Origin: CBDUXT01 sp965371245
GTDB lineage: Bacteria > Planctomycetota > Phycisphaerae > UBA1845
Reading direction: 5' to 3'
Length of the DNA stretch: 8,852 nt
Assembly: GCA_965371245.1 (NCBI GenBank)
Contig: CBDUXT010000154.1
Span: 1-8,852 of the forward strand
The notes beneath the pieces are model-generated. The model ran no database searches. It was not told the DNA's origin and saw only the letters and a program-made list of their open reading frames with translations. Position numbers and translations under genes: made by a program. Each line of letters starts with the position of its first letter. Within the stretch, counting starts at the first letter, position 1. This document shows, in pieces, positions 1 through 6,317 of the stretch.

Positions 1-36
1 CGGGCGGTACGCGATCAACGCGAGTGGCTGCGATAG
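1..36 (+). CDS. possible 3' end of a gene entering from the left
   Basis: Read from the first base, the frame gives eleven sense codons ending RDQREWLR and then TAG at 34-36. The composition would suit the charged tail of a protein. A strong GC hairpin begins at the very next base, as often happens downstream of a gene. The fragment is too short to recognise and chance is a real alternative. Confidence 0.25.
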   Translation, partial: RAVRDQREWLR

Positions 37-54
37 GGCGGGCTATTGCCCGCC
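37..54 (+). repeat. GC hairpin with TATT loop, copy 1 of an inverted pair
   Basis: GGCGGGC-TATT-GCCCGCC is a perfect 7-bp stem with a 4-nt loop. Read on the minus strand it becomes GGCGGGC-AATA-GCCCGCC followed by CTATC, nearly the same as the copy at 95-112. Coming directly after a possible stop codon, it could also act as a transcript end, although no T tract follows. Confidence 0.6.
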
Positions 55-94
55 GGGTGGGTTGGAGAGTCATCGGACATGATTGGAAGGCAAC

Positions 95-112
95 GGCAGG
101 CAATAGCCTGCC
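95..112 (+). repeat. GC hairpin with AATA loop, copy 2 of an inverted pair
   Basis: GGCAGGC-AATA-GCCTGCC is a perfect 7-bp stem followed by CTACC. Compared with the reverse complement of copy 1, the 23-nt unit differs at three positions. Two of these are the partners of one base pair (G-C in copy 1, A-T here), so pairing is kept. This points to a repeated structured element rather than chance GC richness. Confidence 0.6.
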
Positions 113-441
113 CTACCTGGCTTATCAGGGTGACACCACATTGAACGATACAAGAAGGCAACCCGCCGTCGGGTAAATCGGGAAGTTATTTCGGCGGTGT
201 GCCTTAGCAAGTTACGTGCCAGCATGAACCGCCCGTAAATCGTTGTGCAGCAAGAGGTAATGGACGGATCACGATAATTGAGGGACAACCTTGCCGTCCC
301 TCGCTAAGCGCGAGCAGAATCAGCCGGAAAACCATCAAAGAGCGCGAGCACGCAGACCGATAACCGCTATAAAGTCCCAGGTGACCGGTAAGGGAGTGGC
401 AACGCCCAAGTGAGATTCTCGCACGTTTATAGGACGTTCGT
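113..441. other. intergenic stretch without a supported gene
   Basis: No reading frame here looks like a protein, and the open stretches on the minus strand have no recognisable domain. Two small structures stand out. GAGGGAC at 280-286 and GTCCCTC at 296-302 form a 7-bp stem with a 9-nt loop. AGCGCGAGCA occurs twice as a direct repeat (308-317 and 341-350). No good sigma-70-type promoter is evident, though the promoter for the gene at 747 may lie here. Confidence 0.4.
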
Positions 442-750
442 TTGGCAAGACAGAATATGAGCGGATCGAAGAACAACCCTACCCCAAGGACCCTCGCGCG
501 CGAAACACTCTACCAGCTAACGTGCGGTCATGCGAAGATGGAGCGGCAGGGACCCAGTGACGTGGGATGCATCGACGAAGCCTGTTCTGCACATCTTCAC
601 TGTCATCCCAATCCTTCTCTGAGGCCTGCATTGGTTGAGGAGTCCGGCGAAAACGGGATGGCATGTCCTGCCTGCAAGGACTTGGGAGGAGCAGGCGTTC
701 GCAGCGGCTTTCGATTCGAGGGCGGATGGGGCAAGGAGAATTTGGCATGA
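442..750 (+). CDS. doubtful small ORF overlapping the start of the hydrolase gene
   Basis: An open frame of 102 codons starts at TTG 442, with AGGA 7 nt upstream at 431-434; an ATG at 457 would give 97 residues. Its TGA shares four bases (ATGA) with the start of the hydrolase at 747, the arrangement seen in translationally coupled genes. The product is polar, with scattered Cys and His and one CPAC motif near residue 75, and has no signal peptide or membrane segment. Third-codon-position GC is mixed, unlike a typical gene of a GC-rich genome. I do not recognise it. It may be only the hydrolase leader that happens to be open. Confidence 0.22.
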   Translation: MARQNMSGSKNNPTPRTLARETLYQLTCGHAKMERQGPSDVGCIDEACSAHLHCHPNPSLRPALVEESGENGMACPACKDLGGAGVRSGFRFEGGWGKENLA

Positions 751-1811
751 AGACAAGTGTGCACCAGGATGACGCCACAAGCACACTGGGGCAAACCAAG
801 ATTCTTAACCGCCTTTGGCAACTGACAGAGAAGGGGGCTTGGCGCGCGTTCTCTCTGACGCTTACGCTCGTAGTGCTCCTCTCGGGCACATACGCTCTTT
901 ATCTGGGTGTGCAAGCCTGGGATCCGCAGCATGCCGCCCGGCCCATGCAGTCCAGATTCCATCCCGGGGTCAACAGGCCTTCCTACGCAATGTCCATACC
1001 CGTGCGTTACCTTCCCAACTTGATACTGCAGGAGCATCCGGACGGGACGTCCAAAGTGGTCAGGGAGTACGGACGTACGACGATAGAAGTGCCAAGTCAT
1101 GAAGTCGCTCTGGTGATGGTAGATCTGTGGGATGGCAGTGATCCGCCATCCGGGATTGAACCCGAGGGGAGAAACAAGAATATCAAGAACTTCCTCGAGA
1201 AATGTCGGTTGCACGGAGTCACTATCATCCATGCGCCCAACCATCCCGTCGTAGGTAAATACAAGCAGTACTACGACCTCAGAGCGGAAGTCAACAGTTA
1301 TCTCGGCCGGTACGACTATCCTCATACCCAACTTATCCGGCGCGCAGGCTGGCGCATCGGGAACTATTACAAGGAGGTCCTCTATCAGTGGCCCCCGGCC
1401 GATCTCTCCACTGAGTATCAAGATATCCGAATCCAGGGAAGAGCGGCCGCATACAAGGTGCGTCCTAAAGCCGAGAGAGACATTTCCCGTTTCTTCAAGC
1501 CGAGACCGGACGAATTCGTTCTGGTCACGTCGGATGAGTTCCGGTACGCCTTATGGATCCGGAAAATCAAGGTGCTTATCTATGTGGGAGGGGCCACAAA
1601 CGAATGCATGCTTCATCGGCCCACGGGCATCAACAGGCTGGCCGGCATGGACGACGAAAGATCGAACTTTGTCATCGTGGTCATGGGAGACTGCAGCAAC
1701 GCCATCCAGAGCTTGTGGTGCAGCGACGATGCGGTGGATCGGGTGATGCTCGATTACATGATGACAAAAATAGCTTTTGTCGGGAATTCTGCAGAAGTTG
1801 AATGGAATTGA
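747..1811 (+). CDS. membrane-anchored isochorismatase-like cysteine hydrolase
   Basis: This 354-residue protein carries the isochorismatase-like hydrolase fold. The first core strand and catalytic aspartate are in ALVMVDLWDG (Asp126), the probable catalytic lysine is Lys251 in KPRPDEF, and the nucleophile is Cys287 in YVGGATNECM. Families with this triad cleave amide, imide or vinyl-ether bonds (ureidoacrylate, nicotinamide, N-carbamoylsarcosine, isochorismate), and the substrate cannot be read from the sequence. Unlike the usual soluble enzymes of about 200 residues, it has an extra N-terminal part. Residues 33-55 form one hydrophobic helix after a positively charged stretch, then comes a linker to about residue 115, which suggests a signal anchor with the enzyme outside the cytoplasm. 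There is also an insert between the Asp and Lys strands (residues 165-245). I chose ATG 747 because AGGAG lies 8 nt upstream (734-738). An in-frame start at 663 has no ribosome site and would only lengthen the N-terminus. Confidence 0.85.
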   Translation: MKTSVHQDDATSTLGQTKILNRLWQLTEKGAWRAFSLTLTLVVLLSGTYALYLGVQAWDPQHAARPMQSRFHPGVNRPSYAMSIPVRYLPNLILQEHPDGTSKVVREYGRTTIEVPSHEVALVMVDLWDGSDPPSGIEPEGRNKNIKNFLEKCRLHGVTIIHAPNHPVVGKYKQYYDLRAEVNSYLGRYDYPHTQLIRRAGWRIGNYYKEVLYQWPPADLSTEYQDIRIQGRAAAYKVRPKAERDISRFFKPRPDEFVLVTSDEFRYALWIRKIKVLIYVGGATNECMLHRPTGINRLAGMDDERSNFVIVVMGDCSNAIQSLWCSDDAVDRVMLDYMMTKIAFVGNSAEVEWN

Positions 1812-1812
1812 T

Positions 1813-1829
1813 GAGGATGGCTTATCCTC
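1813..1829 (+). terminator. weak hairpin directly after the hydrolase stop
   Basis: GAGGAT-GGCTT-ATCCTC gives a 6-bp stem starting 2 nt after the TGA at 1809-1811, followed by CGGTTTGCC. The position fits a transcript end, but the stem is short and the T run is poor. Confidence 0.3.
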
Positions 1830-1971
1830 GGTTTGCCACTCGAGCGTGCTGCCTCTGTTGCGGATTAGAGGTTCCCGAAATCAACTGAACGTTATGGTGT
1901 GAAAATGCCGCGCCATGCCCGGCACAATGTCCTCCGTGACCCTTTGGACCGAGGCGGCTACGTCCATGTAG

Positions 1972-2112
1972 TGCCGGGTATTGCCAGGGCGGCGGCGCTT
2001 CGTTCACCTTTCTCCGGACGAAATAACCGCGATCAAGGTTGGACAGCGACACGGGAAACCTATCGTGCTGCGAGTGCAGTTGCTCGCCTACTGGGAATTG
2101 GACGGCAACGCG
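1972..2112 (+). pseudogene. kptA: remnant of RNA 2'-phosphotransferase KptA/Tpt1
   Basis: The frame from 1972 reads LPGRRR, then FVHLSPDEITAIK, then VGQRHGKPIVLRV. This is the core signature of the KptA/Tpt1 family (R..VHLS, then VG.RHGKP followed by a hydrophobic strand), which includes NAD+-contacting residues. The enzyme moves a 2'-phosphate from RNA to NAD+ and is normally about 180-200 residues. Here the N-terminal RNA-binding half is missing: a TAG at 1969-1971 closes the frame upstream, and I could not find the usual LYHGT motif in any frame of 1812-1970. After LDG (about 2104) the family's NGVWLT region is not recognisable, although the frame stays open to 2283. Only about 40 codons are clearly related, so I call it a dead fragment. 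It lies next to transposase debris, which may explain the loss. Confidence 0.65.
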
Positions 2113-2243
2113 GACGATAGCACCGGCCATAAGCGGCACCTAGAGGTGCATCCGTCGAACGACCAGCACTGGGGGTCCGGTCTTCACGGAAGCCAGGCTC
2201 TTGAGCTGTCTCGTGACGTATCTCTTCAGCCACATGCAATGGG
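2113..2243. other. non-coding junction between the kptA remnant and IS66 debris
   Basis: The kptA frame runs on open through here without family motifs, and the minus strand is the DNA just downstream of the transposase stop. No clean terminal inverted repeat of the insertion sequence is visible. A short stretch reading GPVFTEA in a shifted frame (near 2176-2196) could be the worn end of KptA, but this is speculative. Confidence 0.3.
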
Positions 2244-2693
2244 TCAGGCGGGTAGCGGGGGGAGTTGGCCGGTGGTCAGGTAGGTTCTGAGGGCGTCGGC
2301 GATGGTCTTGGTGGGGTCGAGGCCGCGGAGTTTTAGCGTTCGGTAGACGCTCATCAGCACGGGCTGCGTCGCGGCACCCTGCTCCGATCGATTCGATTGA
2401 CTGTTCTTTCGCAGGATGACAGCCGGGCGTATCTGACGCTCCGCGAACCGGTGAGACCGGCTTGCCGGGTTGTTCTCGAACGGCCTGTCGTCGTAATCCA
2501 AAAACGTGAAGATGTACTCTGCATACTTACGAAGACGCTTCGTCAAGCGCCGCGCGTCAGCGTCGATGGGTTCCTCGGCCGCAAGATCGGCGAGTCGCCT
2601 GTTTAACCGGTCGATGCGGCTGCGATAGTCTTCGGGCGTGAAGTCCGGGCGCCTGCGCAGACGAACCCCGTCGCGCAGAAGTCGCCACACGGA
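2244..2693 (-). pseudogene. IS66-family transposase, C-terminal remnant
   Basis: The minus-strand frame ending at TGA 2244-2246 contains the standard end of IS66 transposases: LRKYAEYIFTFLDYDDRPFENN, then FAERQIRPAVILRKNSQSNR, then the block GAATQPVLMSVYRTLKLRG and a tail TGQLPPLPA. This is the last part of the DDE nuclease domain, including the catalytic Glu of the AER motif. About 148 codons remain of a protein normally near 500. The frame is cut by a TGA at 2694-2696 and no 5' transposase sequence follows before the lipoprotein gene ends at 2712. The first two catalytic Asp residues are therefore gone and the fragment cannot move DNA. An in-frame 7-codon insertion interrupts the NN.AER motif. 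Confidence 0.9.
2448..2468 (-). repeat. 21-bp in-frame palindromic insertion inside the IS66 remnant
   Basis: IS66 proteins normally read NN-x-AER at this point. Here the frame reads ENN, then PASRSHR, then FAERQIRP, so seven codons are extra. On the plus strand the added DNA contains CCGGT-GAG-ACCGG, a perfect 5-bp stem with a 3-nt loop, followed by CTTG and another CCGG. It therefore begins and ends with CCGG. The length is an exact multiple of three, so the frame survived. Confidence 0.6.
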
Positions 2694-2711
2694 TCACGAC
2701 CGCGTCGCGAG

Positions 2712-3503
2712 TTATGGCACTCGGCCGCCTACGGCACCGGCGGTTGTTGGTCTCATCGCAAGTTCATCCAGGATTCGGCTGAAGTCATCTTGAAAGCGGG
2801 TCACCGCTTCCGAGTGAGATTCTTCACGCGTTCGACGTTGAGCGATCGGCACAGCTCCGGGCAGAACATTCTCCTCGCGTTTGGCCTCGCCGGCGACGGT
2901 AGCCAGAATCGCCCCGGTTCGAGTATCAACGATAATCCCCTCGCAAACGCTTTGATGTCCGACGGTGTCTCCTGGCACGACGAACAGCCCAACAATTGTC
3001 CAATAGGCCATGGCGGCCGAGTTGTAGCCGCCTGCCGATTTGTCCTCCTGTATGTAGGCCAGAAGCAGCGGAGCATGCAGTCTCGCTGCGGCGCCGCGTA
3101 GGTTCTGTAAGGTTGGCTCACCGGAGACGGCCAGGCTATTGATGAAATGGACTTGCTGAAGCGGGGCCTCATTCCCGTTTCCGTGGTTTTTCATTACGCG
3201 TTTCCAGCCATCAGCTTCTTCGCCGTGAATCCGATCGATGGTCAATCGCCGGTCGCTTTCGCTTCGGTAATACCCGCGTGGCTGTTTCAACTTGGCTACC
3301 GCGAGCACGGTGGGGAACGCGGGGCGTGCCGAGGCTCGAAGATAGGACTCGATATCGTCGTTCGTCAGCCTCTTCGCTTCTGGCGACAAGACACCCAGCT
3401 CGGGCGTGGGGCGTACGATGCCGTCATAGGTGGCACAACCTCCGGCGGCCAGGAGCAACCCGAAGCCCGCCGCCTTCGCAACCTGTTTGACGTGAATCCG
3501 CAT
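2712..3503 (-). CDS. putative lipoprotein of unknown function
   Basis: The product has 263 residues. It begins MRIHVKQVAK, then a hydrophobic stretch AAGFGLLLAA and the lipobox-like AGGC with Cys23, so it should be exported and lipid-anchored. The mature part has predicted strands near 145-152 (PLLLAYIQED), a hydrophobic segment at 162-177 (AAMAYWTIVGLFVVPGD), and a strand-turn-strand at 188-205 (EGIIVDTRTGAILATVAGEA). The VDTRTGAI.AT block resembles envelope proteins that are otherwise uncharacterised, and I do not recognise a named family. ATG 3503 is preferred because GAGGAG lies 7 nt upstream (3511-3516); starting there also places the lipobox at a normal distance. The gene lies 156 nt downstream of the M1-like peptidase on the same strand and probably shares its transcript. 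IS66 debris begins about 20 nt past its stop without disturbing it. Confidence 0.75.
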   Translation of the reverse strand: MRIHVKQVAKAAGFGLLLAAGGCATYDGIVRPTPELGVLSPEAKRLTNDDIESYLRASARPAFPTVLAVAKLKQPRGYYRSESDRRLTIDRIHGEEADGWKRVMKNHGNGNEAPLQQVHFINSLAVSGEPTLQNLRGAAARLHAPLLLAYIQEDKSAGGYNSAAMAYWTIVGLFVVPGDTVGHQSVCEGIIVDTRTGAILATVAGEAKREENVLPGAVPIAQRRTREESHSEAVTRFQDDFSRILDELAMRPTTAGAVGGRVP

Positions 3504-3659
3504 GGCAAAGCTCCTCGATGCAAACACGCTGAGACACGCCGATCGTAACGCTCAAAGCCCAGGAAGCAAGAAGACCGCCCGGCCGCTGATTCGCAGTCAT
3601 AAGCTACCCGAAACAGGCCGTCGAGAACGCCCCAACCGGCAAATCCGGGCTTGCGCGGA

Positions 3660-5177
3660 TCACCTGGCCCGACGTCGGAATCGCTCGGGGAAGTCATTCG
3701 TTCGCGACCAGGTGTGCAGGTCGTCGGCAGACACGCCAAAGTGACGGATGACGATGGCTTGAAACGACTTGTGGTCGAGCTCGGACAGCCCGAACAGGTC
3801 GCGGGTGAACTGGAAAAAGGCCTCCTTCCCGGATTTGCGCCGTAACCAATCAAAAAAGAGCAGTGCCCGGTCACTCAGCACAAACACGTCTTTATATCGG
3901 CCAACCTCGTCCGGTTTGATGCTCAGCAAGGGCTTCTCGCGCGGAAGCTCTTCACCGCGTCCGGACTTCCCGGTTCGCTTGCGAGACAGATAGCTGGTTT
4001 CGACCCGGTTGAAGTAGCCGTTGTAGAGTCGCTCCCCGTCGAGTTCAGCAAGAATGGGAAGATGGAAGTAGCTGGGAAAACCTTCGATCATCATCGCATA
4101 GAGAGGATCCGAGCGGGGCACGGGCACGCGTACGAACGGGTGAACGAACTCGTGGGCCAGGAGGCGTTTGGTCGATACCTGGGTCGCAAAGTTTCGCCAT
4201 GCATCGTCGCTCATGCCGATGACGTTTCCGCTGGAGATATCGCCGAACCGCGGCATCTGCATCACATGGATCTGACCGAATCCATGCGAAGCCTTGTAAT
4301 GGGTTGCACACGCACGATGCAAACGCTTCGTGTATTTCAGAATCCCGTCCGCCGCGTCCTTATCTGCTTCGGTTTCCTTGTGGTATACGTTGACACCATC
4401 CTGAGATGCGGCGGTAAAAGATCGGGCGGTCAGTTGGGTGTTCATAAGATCAATCTCGTCGGCTCGCCACGTGGCAATCCGCGATTCTCCGATGACTTCC
4501 TCGCTCACCCGGTTGCCGACAAACACGGGTACGAGATGCCGGGGCACTCGGATGACAACCCGTGGAAACGATACCGCATAGCTGTCGCTACTGGCGGGGA
4601 GGAACATCGGGAACCACAACGAGTATCCGTACGCACGAAGGTAGACGCCGTCCGGGCCGATGTGCATGTAGTCGGATGGACTGCGTGCCGCCGACGGCAT
4701 AAACGTCCCGGAGTAGACGACCGTCAATCCGTTGGACAGGGCCACGTCGCGGGGCAACTTGGGCGAAACGCGAAGCGCCTTGGTCGTGTAGCTGTAACGG
4801 TACGAAACCGTTTCCGAATCAAACGGAATCGACTCGCTACCGACCTCGATCGAGTCCACGGTGAGCCCGTCGTGGAGGAAGAAGACCATATTGGTCCATG
4901 CGCCGGGTTTCTGGTTGCCTGAAGCGCCGCCATCCGGCTGGTCAACGAAGCGAATCAGGGCACGCCCGGTCATGGCTTGCTGTTCGGGGGAGAAGGTCGC
5001 CTCGATCTCATACGACCGCACCTGCCAGTTAGGCGCCGTCGCACGAACGAATCCTGCCGCACATCCGAGCAACAGCACGGCTCCTACGAGGCAACGGCCG
5101 AAGCGAGGTGTGGGGCGATTCGATCGGCGGCGTGGACGCTGCCTCGGCACGCGGTGGCCCGTTTGGCTCATTGTCAT
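3660..5177 (-). CDS. exported M1-type (gluzincin) metallopeptidase-like protein
   Basis: This 505-residue protein carries the zinc site HEFVH (His342, Glu343, His346), followed after exactly 18 residues by Glu365 in MMIEGF. That is the HExxH-x18-E spacing of M1 peptidases. Tyr428 in RYKDVFVLSDRALLFF and the following FFQFTRDLFG match the helical region after the M1 site. Residues 50-255 look like the beta-rich N-terminal domain that precedes the catalytic domain in M1. The exopeptidase motif GxMEN is not recognisable; the corresponding place reads GDISSGNVIG (312-321), so an endopeptidase or altered specificity is possible. The N-terminus is rich in Arg and then hydrophobic (about 29-43), with either an LLGC lipobox-like motif at Cys39 or a signal-peptidase I site near RATA, so the protein is exported. 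ATG 5177 has GGGAG 5 nt upstream (5183-5187); GTG 5222 is a possible longer start. It is probably transcribed with the lipoprotein downstream. Confidence 0.85.
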   Translation of the reverse strand: MTMSQTGHRVPRQRPRRRSNRPTPRFGRCLVGAVLLLGCAAGFVRATAPNWQVRSYEIEATFSPEQQAMTGRALIRFVDQPDGGASGNQKPGAWTNMVFFLHDGLTVDSIEVGSESIPFDSETVSYRYSYTTKALRVSPKLPRDVALSNGLTVVYSGTFMPSAARSPSDYMHIGPDGVYLRAYGYSLWFPMFLPASSDSYAVSFPRVVIRVPRHLVPVFVGNRVSEEVIGESRIATWRADEIDLMNTQLTARSFTAASQDGVNVYHKETEADKDAADGILKYTKRLHRACATHYKASHGFGQIHVMQMPRFGDISSGNVIGMSDDAWRNFATQVSTKRLLAHEFVHPFVRVPVPRSDPLYAMMIEGFPSYFHLPILAELDGERLYNGYFNRVETSYLSRKRTGKSGRGEELPREKPLLSIKPDEVGRYKDVFVLSDRALLFFDWLRRKSGKEAFFQFTRDLFGLSELDHKSFQAIVIRHFGVSADDLHTWSRTNDFPERFRRRAR

Positions 5178-5616
5178 TTCAACTCCCTTGCCTCCATTAG
5201 AAAACAACGCTTCCTTCTTCACCGTATCCCTGCGGATTTGTTCTTCCGGAAATCACTGCTCTTGTGCGGTGTATGGGCTAGACACGGCGTAGACAGACCC
5301 CGAAGAGTTATCTGTCACAAAGCGTCAATGAGGCTCTTTCAGGACAGCGTCGGTGAGGAACCGGCGCGATGCACCAGCCAACAGCCCCGGCAGGGGTTCG
5401 TGTCCGAACCGCCCCCAGATTATCACCCCCGCTGGGCGAACTCAACCCGATTTCCGACACCTTGACGCCTCGCTCGCTACGAGTGGCGATCAGCCCGGAA
5501 CGTGCATGATGTCTTGAGCGGTCCGGGTAATTGGAGCCTCTGGACCCGCCCATCACGTCAGACCGCCCCCGAAGGCCGCGACTATCGGACCGAAAGCGCA
5601 CGCCGGACTTGTCTGC

Positions 5617-5635
5617 CACCGGCATCTTGCCGGTG
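5617..5635 (+). repeat. GC hairpin with TCT loop
   Basis: CACCGGCA-TCT-TGCCGGTG is a perfect 8-bp stem with a 3-nt loop. Hairpins built around GGCATCTTGCC are frequent between genes in planctomycete-like genomes. No T tract follows, so a repeat is more likely than a terminator. Confidence 0.55.
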
Positions 5636-5684
5636 TTAGTCCTCTGCATGAACCCAAGGTATCTGTTTGCCTGCCCGTCTTACG

Positions 5685-5696
5685 AATCCTAGGATT
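5685..5696. promoter_or_regulatory. 12-bp perfect palindrome, possible operator
   Basis: AATCCT-AGGATT is a perfect 12-bp inverted repeat 72 bp before the ATG at 5769. The position would suit an operator for that gene. Only one copy is seen and no cognate regulator lies nearby, so function is a guess. Confidence 0.25.
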
Positions 5697-5768
5697 TATC
5701 TGGGACGTTACGCCGCGCGCCAGCCGCATCAACGGGCGCGGACGGATGTCCGTGAGCAGGGATACGGT

Positions 5769-6317
5769 ATGGAATCTATCAGGCGAGATCATCCGCTCCG
5801 ACGTTTGTTTGCCGGACTCGTGGAGCATGCGTTCTGCGAGAAGCTCGGGGTTTGCGACCCCCGGCTGACAGACTACGTAGCCGGCCTTCTCGTCGATTTC
5901 ACGCACGTCGATCGGCTTACCGCCATCCGCAACGCCCAGGGCAAGGATCTGACCCAGATCGCGGCCATGCTTTCCGTGATGAGCGAGGACCGGCCGCTCA
6001 GCGGATCGGAACGTGACCGATCCGTCTACCAGAGCATCGGCGACTACACCTTGTTCTGGGCCGGGCTGTTTCCGGAACAACTCAAGCGCACCGCCAAGAA
6101 ATCATCCGACATTCTGGTGGACTACGTGTCGCAGGGAAAACGATGCTACGCCATCGTTTCCGAGCTGGCGGGCGAAGACGACGTCCCGCCCTCGTCGATG
6201 TTTCGCCATCTGAGCGACGATTTCGAGTTCTGCCTGTTCGGCCTGGGGCAGGTCCGCCGCGGCTGGGAGCGGCAGCCGCCGGAGCGGGGCGGCGGTGGGC
6301 TCGGAATCCTCTACTAA
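5769..6317 (+). CDS. conserved protein of unknown function (planctomycete-type family)
   Basis: The product has 182 residues, is mostly helical and has no signal peptide or membrane segment, so it should be cytoplasmic. Distinct blocks are HPLRRLFAGLVEHAF (8-22), LLVDFTHVDRL..IRNAQGKDL (40-61), IGDYTLFWAGLFPEQL (90-105), LVDYVSQGKRCYAI (116-129) and HLSDDFEFCLFGLGQVRRGWE (147-167). From memory these blocks match a family of about 180-200 residues found repeatedly in planctomycete-like genomes and without known function. The glycine- and arginine-rich tail (169-179) is probably disordered. ATG 5769 has AGGGA 6 nt upstream (5758-5762); the frame is open back to 5667, but that part has no ribosome site and no family likeness. 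It is separated from the next gene by 432 bp and is probably transcribed alone. Confidence 0.75.
   Translation: MESIRRDHPLRRLFAGLVEHAFCEKLGVCDPRLTDYVAGLLVDFTHVDRLTAIRNAQGKDLTQIAAMLSVMSEDRPLSGSERDRSVYQSIGDYTLFWAGLFPEQLKRTAKKSSDILVDYVSQGKRCYAIVSELAGEDDVPPSSMFRHLSDDFEFCLFGLGQVRRGWERQPPERGGGGLGILY

Larger units (their letters stand above)
5178..5768. other. long divergent intergenic region
   Basis: This 591-bp region separates the minus-strand peptidase from the plus-strand gene at 5769 and must hold both promoters. I see no convincing coding frame and no clear paired -35/-10 boxes on either strand. The structures worth naming are the hairpin at 5617-5635 and the palindrome at 5685-5696, listed separately. 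Confidence 0.5.

Noticed and set aside
280..302. GAGGGACAACCT shared with 8604-8615 as a dispersed repeat
   Set aside because: Only 12 bases match. The left copy is part of a hairpin while the right copy is not, so chance is sufficient.
479..1421. Long open frames on the minus strand across the hydrolase gene
   Set aside because: They overlap a well-supported plus-strand gene and show no domain or ribosome site. They are composition shadows.
4062..4922. 286-codon plus-strand frame opposite the peptidase
   Set aside because: It lies wholly antisense to the M1-type gene, is rich in Arg, His and Val as expected for a complement shadow, and has no recognisable domain.
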